Shown one piece after another: positions 48,519 to 61,064 of a stretch of 64,000 nt of DNA. The translations under genes and the position numbers were made by a program. How positions within the stretch are numbered: position 1 is the stretch's first letter; every line of letters begins with the position of its first letter. The notes beneath the pieces are model-generated. The model saw nothing but the letters and a program-made list of their open reading frames with translations, was not told the DNA's origin and made no database searches. Source of the DNA: Oikopleura dioica (lineage: Eukaryota > Chordata > Appendicularia > Copelata > Oikopleuridae); assembly GCA_907165135.1 (NCBI GenBank), contig OU015566.1, forward strand, positions 10,586,157-10,650,156, read 5' to 3'.

Positions 48519-48524
48519 AATAAA
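48519..48524 (+). terminator. Polyadenylation signal after the mucin-like gene
   Basis: AATAAA about 150 bases past the stop at 48371 and about 75 bases before the next start codon. Confidence 0.5.
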
Positions 48525-48597
48525 AAGTTCACTCACACAAAAAAAAACGCTGAGTCTTTTAAAATTTAAACGCTCTTCTCTTGTCGGCATTTTGTGC

Positions 48598-51500
48598 ATG
48601 CTTTTTGCTGAAGCAGTTGCAGCAGGTGGAAAAGAGCAAAAAAATGAGCAACGAAGTCGACGATCAAAAGCACCACCAATTCGGAGTATCTCACCACCAC
48701 CATCACCATCCTCTCAAGTAAGCATTGATATTATTGTATTTTTTTATTTACATGTTTGCAGAGTGGAGCAAGATCGTGTTTTGATGTCTGTAGCGGAAGA
48801 AGAATTAACCCAGTTTCCACCACCACCACCAGAGCAGAGCGATCGTCTTCTACAGACAATACAGGCCTCGTCGTCCTTACTCGATCCTCAGCTCGTCTCC
48901 GCAACCGTAAACAATCATCAGCAGTCACTAGAACGGAGGAACCAAAAACCTCTCAGCAGCTTGGTATTGAATCGATCGAAACTATGGAAACGGAGATATC
49001 TTCGCCGCCGAAGAATCCAGGAGCACGAGAAATTGGAACAAGAGAGACTTCAGCGACAGGAAAGAGTAACATTGGAAACGCTGAGAGAGAGACGATCCTC
49101 GCTACAATCTCCACTTCCACCACCACCACCGCCAAAGTTGCTGTCTTGCAACCGCGACGATCAACCATTTGTCAACGTCGACAACAGAGCAATGACAATG
49201 ACGCTTCCCGACCTGCGAGTGATCGCCCAACCACCACCACCACCACCCCCACCATCGTCGTCGATGGAGAGCTCGCTTACTCCAGTAAACAGCCCAGTGA
49301 ACAGCCCAGTGATGAGCCGACGGAGCCGCCGCGGCCGACGGAGCCGCAGACTAGGGTGCAACAATTGCAACAACTTCCTAATGAGACACCTGGCAATTTG
49401 TTTCACCCTTATGCTTTGCGTAATATGGTTAATCGCAGGTCTGAGCGTATTAGCAATAAAAACAACGCAGAAAAACATGCAGTCGAGAACACAGCTGGCT
49501 CACGAACTTGCCGTCAAGATGATCGAAAATCACTCTCGATTGAAGACTCACCACTCTCATCACCGTCAAAAGCCGTCAAACACTGTGTCGTCATCGACGA
49601 CGACGACGACAACTCTGCAACCGATGATAATCAGCGAAAAAGGTCCAATCTTTGGAGCAACGACAATCAATCAGATTCCTGTTCAAATGACAAGCGAGTA
49701 CGAAGGGGAGGGGAGCGGTATGAAGAAGAATACAAATCAATAAGTAATCGACGAAATTATGCTCACAAGGTGGTGGTGGTTTCCACCGCCACCAACAATC
49801 AACAACAACAAAAACTTTCAAAAAAACCAAAATACCAAGTCAACTATTCTCTACACCAAGTGCACGCGAAGAGATCATTAAGACATACAAAAAAATTCCG
49901 AGAAACTTTACATAAACTTATTTCCGAGAAATCGGGAATATTTGAAGGATCACCTGCCAATTTTTCCATTCGAGGTAAACGAACTCCTCGCTGGTCGAAA
50001 GCGCTCACTCACGACGAGTGGTGCAGATTACGAGATTACTTTTTCAATTCGGATGATGGCCAAGTGTTGATGCCATTTGATTTTTACAATTTTGAACGTG
50101 GCAGCGGCGGTGGCGGTGGCAGAGTGGCAAAAAAACCTCGTTTCGAGGAAGACGACGACGACGACGATTATAACCTTGACGAGAACGACGCGCACGTAGA
50201 AGGAAGTGGCTACAATGTCAATTACGAGGATGGCCGCTTCAAACTCATCGATCATGAGTCAATTGCTTCCATGATTTCAATTGAAAACAAATCTGCCATT
50301 TTAGCCGTACTGGAATTTTTCTGGGTGATGCTTGAGATAGATTTTCAATCGCCCCCGCTCGAGACCGTTCATCATTGGAAAAGTGAACCAAATTTGGACA
50401 AAACCGACATGAGAATAATCGCCAACTCGATTCGATTGATCAACCCAAATTTACCCAGCAACTTTTTTCAAGATGAATTCTCAACTGCTCAAGAATTTGA
50501 ACAAACAAACTCTGCCGATAGCTACACAAATGGACTCGATGTTACAAGAGAGATTCTTCATCTCCTCTCAAATAGCATTACATTTTCCTACATATCGGCA
50601 AAAATGGATGGCAAGCACTCGGCGCAAGCTTATCAACAAATTGGTGGCATTGCCGAAAAATGTGTTCTTGAAAAACCAATCCACATGAGTGACATGTACA
50701 TGTACTTGGTTTATCTCGAGATGACAATTAGAGAATGCTCACCGTTTTATGAATTTACAACTTTCTTGACGGATAACAAGGAAACGATTGTAAAAATGCC
50801 TGCGAGTATTGTCGCCGATTGGCGCTCAGATCGACCACATCAATTTCGCGAAAATTATGTTCCCACTGATAACGCGCCAAACAGTGAAAAAAGGCATGGA
50901 TTGTGGAGAACATTTTGCTCGCAGGGACCTCAATCAACTGCCGATGTTAAAACGTCAAGAAAACGATCGCTGTGCAGCACGTATAGTGAGGCGGTTGACA
51001 CTGAAACTCTCAACAAAACACTTTTTCGACTCAGCATTTTAAAACCAATGACCAGTCACCCACAAATTGCCTATTTGATGACGCTGAAACGTTTCTTTAG
51101 CGGATTCTGTTTTCTTGAGAAAAAGAAAATTGAAAAAATTTTAAAAATAACTCCCTACGAGCAAGAGATTCTCGACACGCGGCTCCTTGGCAATATGGAG
51201 AGTGAAGAACAGCGTGAACGTCGTTTCTCTCTTCAAAATCTGATGGTTAAAGCGCGAAAACACATTTACTATCAGCATCGAGCGCGTATTAAAAATTTGC
51301 TGAGAAGAATGCTCGAAAATTATGTAAATTTTATTGCAACTTGCGGCTCTGCTCCAAGTCTATCCAAATGTCGACTTCGCCGAGTACAAACTCAACCGAC
51401 GAATCCGATTGCCTTCTTTGATGATCACTACAATTCATGGGAGATACGCTGCTCAACTTGCATTTCCAGTTACAATAACGATTACAATCGAATCGAGGGT

Positions 51501-54427
51501 TTTTTAAACCAGCTTGGTCATAACCACGATTTTAATCTCAAATCTGAGTTTATGTCAATGCGAAGAGCTCAGCTGCATCGGTAAGTGTGTGCGCGCGCGA
51601 TTGCAATCACGCACGTGCGAATGCACATTACTTCCGATTTAATTTTACTTTTTAGCGTTATGGAGAATCACAAATCAATTTTCGATTTTTTTACTCATCA
51701 TAAACTCAACTTTGGTCTGCTCAATGTAAACAACAGCAGCATTCTTGCAACGGCCGCTGAAATTGCTGAAATTGATCCACATTGTGAATCCGCGTCGTCA
51801 CCGCCGCCGCCGCCGCCGATGGGCGACGCGGCAGGAGAAATTACATCAAAAGAATCTCAATCTGCTGCATTTAACAGTAGCAGCAACAATGCAAACAATG
51901 ATGATGATAAATTGATGATAGGTAAGCAAATCGAGTTCATAGCTCCTGTCTTCTAACAACATTTGTCAAGAGCCGACTTCAACAAATTGGGGCGGCAGCG
52001 GCGGCGGCGGCAACGATGGCCCCATCATTGAGATATCATCAAGCTACTCTTCAACTGATGATGAAACTGACGATCCGGTAAGCGCCACCATGTGATAACC
52101 GCGCGAGCGCCGCGCGGCGCTGCTTGTTTTACTTTAATATAAAACCAATCATCAAAACATTACTTTCAGTCAAACAAACAACAAACAAACAAACAAAACG
52201 AAACTTTTACAGCAACACGCAAAAAACTCTTGAAGAAGCAGCGAAGAAATGTCTCCACTCAAGCGGCTCTTACAAGCAACCTGCAAGAAGAGCAGCGATT
52301 TAGAGCAAAGTCTAAGCGATTCGGAGGAGGGGAGACTAGTGATTGTCGAGTCAGATTCAGAGGAGGAAGAGGAGGAGGAAGACAAGCGAGAGAGGAATCC
52401 CAAAAGACCCGCATCGACACCACCATCAAACTTGTCAACAGATCTACAACAACCAGCAAAGAGAGCAGCAATCGAGCGCCCAGCAGCAACGACAGTGCAG
52501 CAACCAGTCAAGCTACGGCTAAAGGCTTTGAAGGGTGTTGCGAATCAGTGCCAATATTCGATGGGCACTTCAGAAAAATTGGCCTTAAAAAAATTCACCC
52601 AAAGCCACCAACTTCCAAATCAAAAAAAAATGGCGAGCATTACCTCCCCGGAATATATTTCAACCCAAACTACAATGGTGAGCGGCGGTGGCGCAAGCAA
52701 AACCGACAATCAACAGACCGAGGACGAGGTAATTTATTTTTTTTATAAAAACAATATCAAGAAAAAATCTAGAATCTTCCGCCACCACCAATTCCACCAC
52801 CAGTTGCCGAGTCAACTCCAACCAAGTTCACGACAACGCCAGAGATGAAAACAGTCACCCCATCGTCAAAAATCGTCAACTGCAAGAGAAATCTAACGCA
52901 AGCAATATTTGGCAAAAGGTAATTTCAAAGCAAAAAATAAAGATAAAAATTTGTTAAATTAGACAAAAACAATCGCCACCGAAACAACCAAATGTGCAAA
53001 GAATTCAACCGTCGCCAATCAAGTCAACAGTGACGCGAGAAACTCAAACAGACTTTCCACCACCACCACCACCGCAACCGCCGCGTCAGCAGATTCACAA
53101 CAACTGCAGCAGCAGCAGCAGCAACCCCCCTCAATTCATCATAACAATGACAAATTATGGTCTTTTGATGACGCCAGCCAACAATTCCAATATTCAAGTG
53201 AACGCTCTCAATCTCCCAAAAGCTCTCCACCCCATTCCTGGAACAATGCCTCAAAACATTGGAGCCAATCGTCTTTACATGAACGTGAGCTCTTCACAAC
53301 AACAACAACAACAAAAACAACAACAACAACAGCGACCAGCAAAACCACCCCGACGGAAGAAGCAACAAAAGTCCACAACAAACTCCCCGCACCACCATCA
53401 CAACAGTTCAACTGGCAGCAACAAGACTTCTGGCAGCAGCAGCAGCAGCAACAACAGTACTACTACTGGAATGGATCAATCGCAGACCATCAATCACTCG
53501 ACTACAACCCCTTCAACCACGGCAACTATCACAACCACCACCACCAATCCTCTAGATACGACCAGTCACAGTATCAACAGCGAGACCAGCACGACCAGTC
53601 ACAGCAACGATTTTACAGCAGCCGACCAATGTTTTCTTCTTTCGGAAGAGAGGCAGAATGTGGACAGAGCAATTTTGGAGCAAATTTATACCGACCAATA
53701 TATCAACAGAGTCACATCGACTACAGCTCCTTTTATTCAAACGACGCCACGCCACTTTCAACAACGTCATATTACCCAACACCACCACCAACAACAGCAA
53801 CAGCACCACCACCACCACAACCACCACCAACAACCAACACAACCAATCACTACAACAAACACTACCAGCACGGCGGCAACAATCAACAACAACAACAACA
53901 AAATGTCAAACAAAACAACGGCTTACAATCAACTTTTCCCAACTACTACGGCGGCGACGACGGTCAACTATCGCAAAAAGAACACTTCCAACATTATGAA
54001 CAAATTGACAAAGGACCAGCTTGCTCACTATTTTCAGCAGCAACAGCACATGTTGGCGAGGGCAGCGGCGGCGGCGGCGGCTCAGAGACGACAACAGACA
54101 ACCAATTCGACACCACAACAAATTTTTTACCAACAGCAATTATTCAACCAACAAACATTCAACAGTTGCACCCATCCAAGCAGCACCAATTCGGCACCAC
54201 CAATGCCACCAACAACCAGCAACAATTCATCGTTTCTACAGCAAATTCCACTATCTCAAATTCTGAATCAACATCAGAAAACCACCAACCCCGCCCAATT
54301 TCAACACCGATAATTTTCACAGATATTGATACAGGAGGTAACAATTTTTTACAACAACGTTTTTATTTATGCTATCATTTTAGAAATCATCTGCAACGAC
54401 AGCATCGAGTCAATTCTTGAACTTTAA
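48598..54427 (+). CDS. Giant low-complexity element protein hosting two overlapping genes
   Basis: Exons 48598-48717, 48762-51580, 51656-51921 and 51971-52077 are phase-consistent and give 1104 residues. The next acceptor decides the end. The strong one at 52213 adds six residues and a stop at 52233. Three AG sites just beyond, each 3 nt apart (exon from 52236, 52239 or 52242), keep the frame that continues through 52773-52918, 52963-54337 and 54384-54427, giving about 1787 residues. The downstream frame has no ATG of its own until 53629, so it needs this upstream part. The N-terminal 350 residues are T/R/P-rich. A compact region lies at about residues 390-930, and the C-terminal third is Q/T/N/H-rich. 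No family is recognised. The protein shares DNA with genes at 48644 and 52249. Confidence 0.6.
48644..49743 (+). CDS. Membrane protein overlapping the giant gene in another frame
   Basis: Exons 48644-48717 and 48762-49743 use the same intron as the giant gene but a start codon 46 bases later in a different frame, giving 351 residues. The N-terminus is H/P-rich. A charged helical region (residues ~110-160, many R/E/Q) and proline runs follow. Then comes an arginine cluster (RRSRRGRRSRR) directly before a clear hydrophobic helix (LAICFTLMLCVIWLIAGLSV). About 90 polar residues remain after it. Basic residues before the helix predict a type II topology with a short ectodomain. A membrane helix is not expected by chance in a T-poor overlapping frame, which supports real coding. 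No family is recognised. Confidence 0.6.
52249..54313 (+). CDS. Q/T/N/H-rich element protein overlapping the giant gene in another frame
   Basis: Starts at ATG 52249; exons 52249-52728, 52773-52918 and 52963-54313 join in consistent phase to give 658 residues. The first ~45 residues hold a short basic start (MSPLKRLLQ) and an acidic serine/glutamate stretch. A P/K-rich part follows, then long polyQ, polyT, polyH and polyN tracts, with two more regular islands (around FIITMTNYGLLMTPANN and LSEERQNVDRAILEQIYTD). Such composition is typical of disordered nuclear or condensate-forming proteins. The second frame across the same three exons is also open and belongs to the giant gene. Because CAA/CAG/CAC-type DNA lacks stops in all frames, part of the overlap could be compositional; the third frame does contain stops. 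Confidence 0.6.
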
Positions 54428-54502
54428 AAAATACTAACATTCTTTCCACGTTATTTTGCTTCGAATCTTTACTAATAATAATGCGGTGTGCTTTTTTTTT
54501 CT

Positions 54503-54508
54503 AATAAA
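54503..54508 (+). terminator. Polyadenylation signal ending the plus-strand block
   Basis: AATAAA about 75 bases after the last plus-strand stop (54427) and about 30 bases before the end of the converging minus-strand gene. The minus-strand gene has its own AATAAA overlapping its stop at 54538-54543. Confidence 0.6.
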
Positions 54509-54539
54509 ACAAACAACAAAATAATTGTTTTGTCTCAAT

Positions 54540-55482
54540 TTATTTATACATCCAGGTCAAAGGATAACTCAAAATGGCGATTTGATAAGCGAGTATGCGA
54601 TGAACACGAACATTTGATTCTTTAAAAACATTGCGCCGATGAAAGGTGTTTCGCAGGATTCCATCTCGAAAAACTTGTGGCTCAATTTCACTAAGCAGTT
54701 GTTTTGCATCTTCAGCAGTGCGAATGTATTCTGTATCGTTGACTGAACCCCATCCATTGGCGTAGATTATTTCCGTTCGTGTTTTTGACTCCTTTTCGCC
54801 AGTCACGTGATTATAGACTACACTTGTTGATTTTGTGCTGTAAAAAGCGTCAACACTTATCCTTAAAAATCCAGATAGATTTTTCATAAGTAGTTCAGTA
54901 GCTTCGACAACGTCGCGATTGTTCAAAATCGTAATAACAAATCTATCGCACATTTGACCGCCACGACCCTGAAGATCCGCTCCGGCAAGAAATTTGTTGT
55001 GTTGCCATTTTTGTTCTAAAATTTTATAAATTTTTTTATATAAGCAATATTTACAAACGAATATAATGCTTGATTGGAAATCTAAAAGAGCTATTTCCAC
55101 CTGCAAGCGCTTCGATTTCTTCTTTTTCAAAGTACGAATCGTCTGGCACAATAACGGGAAAAGCATTGTCCAGAAATTTCTTTTCTTGAATAAGAATTTC
55201 ATCATCAATGTTTGCAATGTTGTCATCTTTGGAAGTTGAGCGTGGTGGAAAAAACCATTGAATCTGTGAAGGCGTCAAATTAAAATCTTTTACATTGTTT
55301 GAGTAAAAATCGAGAAATTTTTTTGGAATGTTTTTTGGCAATCCATCCTGTCGCGCTCGAAGTCTTGTCAATTTTCGAATTCTCTTAATTTCAGCAAATT
55401 GTCTGTTTGCAATTTCGCGTATCAACTGTTGAGACGGCTGCGGCGGCGGCGACGACGGTGGTGATGATGATGGTAGTGACAT
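54540..55482 (-). CDS. Unknown element protein downstream of the polymerase
   Basis: Two exons, 55482-55059 and 55015-54540, join at a 43-nt GT-AG intron to give 299 residues. After a proline/serine N-terminus there is a basic helical stretch (about residues 25-50, with RKLTRLRARQ). An acidic segment follows in the middle, and the C-terminal half has a compact composition (for example DRFVITILNNRDVVEATELL and NGWGSVNDTEYIR). No family is recognised. The ATG chosen follows the polymerase stop by 46 bases; upstream in-frame codons overlap the polymerase end and were not used. The position after the polymerase suggests a replication or packaging role, but this is inference only. Confidence 0.6.
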
Positions 55483-55528
55483 TCTTAATAAATTTTTTTG
55501 AAACAAAAATACCCGTCTATAATTTTGT

Positions 55529-58500
55529 CTAAATGAGCGTTCCATCCGCTCTACGCAATGGATAAGTTTGTATCTTGTCACAGTCAATTATTCTCTTTTT
55601 TAAGGTCGAATTTATAACGCGTTTTTTCATTATCCAAGTTTTCATTTTCTTGTTCTTCTGATCGTAATTGATAGTCGGCATGCTTTTCTCGATTCGCTCT
55701 TCCATATTATCAGAAAACAAAGCGGCCAAATACTCGTAATGACTAAACATAATAGCCTCTGCTATGATGCAATTTACTTACTTTAGTTTTATCTTATGGG
55801 CAACCCCTTTTGCTGACCGCTTCTTTGGGACTATATTTTGGTCATCGCCACCACCACCGGCGCCGCTGCTGTTACCACCACCACCACCACCACTGCTTGC
55901 AAGCGCGCTGTTATACTCGTCCAGTAATTTGTAAATCTTTGATCGATTTGCAGGATCCAACAATTTTTTTTCAAAATCACTAGTGTAGCACTCGCTCATA
56001 ATGTAGCATTTTGGTGATAGCGCAATAAACCAACCGCGAGAAATTTGCTCTTCGATTTTCAATAGCCCAGGCTCCTTTTGAGATTCTGGCGCTTTTGTTG
56101 CAAACCATTTTTTAACAATAATATCGTCCCATTCTTGACGAAGCTCATCCCTTACATGCTCCTCGAGTGTCGGTCTTGTCAAAGCCAGTAAAAACGAATC
56201 AGTGTCACAATAACAGAATCGATAAGAACCCTCGCGCATGTACTTTCGTAAAACATCGAGAAATTTAAAAAATAGTAGCTTACTATTTTGATAGACAAAA
56301 ATTTGAATATGAATGGCCAAATCTTCAATTATTCGCTTCTTTTTAAAGCTTACTTCGTGAAGAGGATCAACTCGATGGCCATCGGATTTAAGGGGCTCCA
56401 TTTGCTTCATAAGCGGATTTCTCAAAGCTCGATACAAACCATCGGCAGCAATGATTTTCGTATCAGTAAAACGGCTTCGATTGACTGCAAAATTGCCCAC
56501 ACAAGAGTTTTGCAGAAATTTTGCGAGATTTGAGAGACTAACATCTTTGTCGCGCACAGCTTGCACGCGATCGGCAACCATTGATCTGATAAACTTGTGA
56601 AAGGGTTTTCGGCGAGTGTATTGTACAAAGTACTTCAACTTGAAAGCTATGCCCTTTTTTACATAGTAGAGAAGAGTGTCAGATGTTGCCAAATAATTCT
56701 CAGCATGATAGCAAAATACATTCTCATCACATGGAAAAAGATTTTTTTTTTGCTGATCAGACAAAGTATTCAGCAAATCGCCATGAAGATCTTCAGCGCG
56801 AAGTGTTTTCTTTACAAAAATCGGCGGAATTGCTGGATGATCGGCAATCACTTGCTCAGACGAAAATAGATCAACCATGGCAAAACCATAGAAGCGACTC
56901 TCTCCATCGGCATTTGTCTCTAGCAAAACTTTTCGAAATTCGTCCTCGGTGACACCCTCATCGCCCAACGCATAACCAGTATAATTTTTTTGAGCGCCTT
57001 TAAAAATAAATGGAATACTGTCTGAAGCTGGTGCCATGTCATCCATAACAAGTTGTCGCCACTCTTTGAGCCATTCGCAAGAATATTTTATCAAAACAAC
57101 TGGCGGTGTATATGAATCGCCATCCTCGTTTTTAATGAATTCGCGAATAGCGATTATTCGTTGTGCATCGCGCTCGGCAAGTTCTTGAGCACTAAAGTAA
57201 ATCGTTTTGGGATTTTTTGCATCCTTTTTGATCTTGACAACTCGCGGATTTCGCTTACACTTGAAGCAAGTGTGAAAAGAACAACCTCTGAATTCGAATA
57301 TAAAGCGCTTCTTCAAACCAGTATCTTCATCAATTATTTCAGCATATCCATCCACAAAATAATCACCAATTTGCTTTTCTTTAAAATTGTAAGAGTGTTG
57401 AATGCGCCCATACCAAATTTTATTGCTTTGAGAGTTGAGATGCTCAAGCCATTGAATAGATTGAATCGAAGAATTTTCGCGTTGTTTAAATAAACCTCTA
57501 CAGAAAAATCTTTTTTCATCATCAGCAGCAGCACTGTTACACGTTGTTGTTATCGACATTGGTTCGAAAATCATACCCGGACCGCAGGGTAAAAAATGTT
57601 GAAATACAAACGGATACAAAGCGTTGAAATCCAACAGCAAGCATTTCTTAAACAAATCGCCATTTGGCGCGCGATAAGCCGACTCTGGAACGTGTGGTTG
57701 AGCTCCATTTAAATAAATGGCGCGATGAAGCACTTGCGTTATACCTCCAGTGAGACTCTTGCGGCAATCTCGATAAAAGTATGCAAAATCGGGTGGGATC
57801 GAGTAAATTGGCGGCGAGTCTTTATCGTAAAGTGTAAACGCCAATCTATGAGCGATTTTTGTGATACTGATTTCAGAATGTATGCCAAGATTATACTTGG
57901 TCAAATACTTTTCAGCATATGCCGAAATCGACCCTTCCAACAATAAAACATCATTGTAATTGTAATTGATCAAGTATTTCATCATACATGGTCTTGGTGG
58001 AGGAGGCAATGACTGTTTCTCCATTTCGCTCTTTTCACGCTGATACTCATCTTGCATTTCATCCCACATCTTGACACATTCTTGATAAATTCTTGGCGAA
58101 AATTTGAAAAAATCGAGAGAAGTGGCATCACGCGCATCAATCACAGGATATGGTTGATCATCGAGTAATTTTATACACTTTCCCAAAATCAAATACAAGT
58201 GAACCGAATAGTCAAAACCATCTTCAACAAGCTTTAAAATAGTTTGGAAAATTTTTTTAGAAAACGTGTCAATGACACAAACACCATAACAAAAAAATTC
58301 AATAAGTTGCACAAATAATTTTAACTCTAAGACAGAAAATGAAGCAAAGCTAAAACTCTAGAAGTAATTTAGACACAAGAAGATAGCAATAATTTTCCAA
58401 ACTACTCTCAATCGGACACTCGCGCTTTTCAAAGTACTCTTTCAACGCATAATCATCTCTCAAATTGCTCAACTTCAGAAAATTGTAAACATGATCGACG

Positions 58501-60989
58501 ATTGTTTCACGTTTCCACCTTTTTTCGTCAATCTTTTCCTTTATAATTTCATTCATTTCGCTAATGAATTTGCTGTCCTTCATCGTCATTGTTGAATAGA
58601 AGCAAGTGTAGGCGCAAAATTTGTGTGTTTTATATAATTGATCAATACTGCTAAACCATTCATACGGAAATGAGCCTTTTGAATAAACATCCGGGTTGAG
58701 CCCACATGATCGAGCCAGACTTTCCAACTTCATCGGGCATGTATAGTTTTTAAAATCGCGAAAGCTCAGATTTATAGCATCAATCATCATATATCCAGAA
58801 GATCGCTTGATGATGTTGATTTGAGACGCATCGCGACCACAAAACTCAAAGAGCGCACAAATCAAAGCCGGAAAGAGAACCACTAAATCATAACGTTCGC
58901 CAACCCAACTGTAAATTTTGAGTTTTAAAAAGTCTTTTAAATAATTGAGCTTCTTTTTCATCATTCCCAAATCATGAAACGCCAATGTAGGATTCTTTTT
59001 TTCTTCTTCAATCTTTGACGAGTAATGTTCGATTCCGCTCTTAATACAAGCTGGAAGATTTTTTTCAAGCTCTCTTTGCAAGTGCATTAAATACTTGATA
59101 AACTCGGCGCACATGACCAAAGCAGATTCAAAATCATTCGTCTTTCTTACAAAGCACATTTTCTCCTTTTCGCTTGTATAAGTAGCAATTGTGGCAAGAT
59201 TGTGATATTTTGATTCAGTTGAAAAGGGTCCATTATTCATTAAACATTCTATATCATAAACGGCAAAAAATTTTTGCACATAAGATGAAGAAGGCAAAAA
59301 TTTTTCCTCAACAAGTTCGTGAACATGTCGATTGATGGTTTGACAATCCTCAACACTTTGACGAATGATTGATATTGGCTCATCGGTGCACGTTTCTTCA
59401 TGCTTTCTCATACGGTGTTTTCTCGATGTCGTAAACAGGCAATTCTTTGTTTTGCACTTTGGCAAAACTTTGACAGCGCTTTTGGGTAATATTCTTACGC
59501 GCGTATTATCATCAAATACATTTGGAGCCAAGCAAAAAACATTGCGAATGGGTGAATACTCGTCATCATCATTGTTGTGACCAATTGACTCGGGCAGCGG
59601 CGGCGGCGGCGGCGGCGACGACGGCGGCGAGGGCAATGTTGAAAGCGCATCTTCATGATCGCATTCTGCATTTAAAAAAGGATTATTTATAAATGATCTT
59701 TCAGAATCGGCATTGTTTGTCAAATTATCAAAATCAACAATATCGTCATCGTCATCATCGGCGGCGGCGGTGGCGGTAGGAAGCGGCGTTGTTTGCTCAT
59801 CATCATCATCATCGCTATTTGCAGCACAATGATATCGATGACCAGCGGTATTACACCAATTACGAATTCTATTCATTTTATTATCACTCATGTTAACGCA
59901 TTTGGCTCTTCTTCGATTAAAATCCAAGTCTTCTGAGAAAAGAGCCAAAAGACCAGGATTCTTTTGAAATCGGCGATAAGATACCGACGTCAATTTTTTA
60001 AATTCTTTTTCAAATTCATCTTCTTTATATGAAGCCACCAATAAATTTAATTCTGTCATCTGAGAGCTTCCAATTATCTTGTATACACAAGTTTTGAGAT
60101 TAACATTGTCATTCACAATTTTTCCAACGAAAAGAGCAATATTTATTCCAAATCGAGTTCGGATTCGCTTAAAAACATCGTCGCCAATCGTAAAAACATT
60201 GAAAGATTTTTCACCGATAATTGTTTTTTTAACAAAGGTTGCTTTCTCATCAAGACGATTTCCTCCAAGATTTGGCCATTTTGTCTTTGCGATTGCTCTC
60301 CAAATTGAAATCCACTCAGAATCACATCGCTCTGCAGATTCTCGATTAGGCAAAACATGAAAAACACCAAGACGGTGAAAAAATGGTCGAGCAGACTGTA
60401 AAACAACACGCGGGCGATCTTCATTATTACTTTTATTGGCACCTTCGAATAATTCACCAATATTTGGAACTGCGTGTAAAAACTCATCCCTTTGCGCGCG
60501 ATAAGAGACACCAAGCGGTGCAAATTTTCCACCATACAGCACATAAATATCAACGTTTAAATATCTCTCCACTTGAGATATTGTTGCTCTAGTTGGAAAT
60601 TTGCCAAATTTTTCAATTAATTCAGCCGGATCTACACATGATAATTCCTCGCGGAGAGCTCTCGTTATTTTTTTCGGTACACATGGGTATGATCTCTTGT
60701 AAAAATTCCACCATTTAATACCCATTAAAACAGCGGCATAGAAATTTGAATAATTTTCCAAATCACCAACTGGAGCATACATCTCGCTGCTGCTGCTGCT
60801 GCTGCTACTGCTGGAATGACGTTGACGATGAGGCTCAGCTGATGTTGTAGGCTGATTATCGCCAGCATTTGAGAATCGCTCCTCAGATAATATTTGAATG
60901 TTTTTACTCTTTGTTAAAAAACGTCTGCGTCTCTTCTTAGCGGCATTGTCTAAACCGCCAGGATGTTTCTTTGGAAGAAACCTTTTCAT
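55529..60989 (-). CDS. Family B DNA polymerase (Polinton/adintovirus type)
   Basis: Exons 60989-58377, 58324-55782 and 55742-55529 join in consistent phase (introns 52 and 39 nt) to give about 1789 residues. The exonuclease part shows YDIE near 59.25 kb and an ERYDLVVL-type second motif; YNYNDV matches the third. The polymerase part has DFNALYP (motif A, near 57.6 kb), NSCVGNFA (motif B, near 56.5 kb) and YCDTDS (motif C, near 56.2 kb). A GCSFHTCFKC cysteine/histidine motif is also typical of this polymerase group. All key acidic residues are present, so it could be active; it would copy the element's DNA by protein priming. The N-terminal ~580 residues are extra, with S, D and P runs and an unplaced domain. 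The start is the first ATG after TTG-led codons. Confidence 0.85.
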
Positions 60990-61042
60990 AATCTTGAACT
61001 TCAAACACAAAAAAACACTTGTTTTTATACTTGAAAATATTT

Positions 61043-61048
61043 TTTATT
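61043..61048 (-). terminator. Polyadenylation signal after the capsid gene
   Basis: AATAAA on the minus strand about 75 bases past the capsid stop. A 9-bp inverted pair (GGCGCTGTT at 61065 and AACAGCGCC at 61089) lies just upstream and could form a hairpin. Confidence 0.5.
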
Positions 61049-61064
61049 TCACCAAACACATCAC

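Noticed and set aside
53552-54139. Minus-strand V/L-rich frames opposite the Q/T/N-rich genes
   Set aside because: They are the expected complement of CAA/CAC repeats (poly-V/L text) and show no splice or start support.
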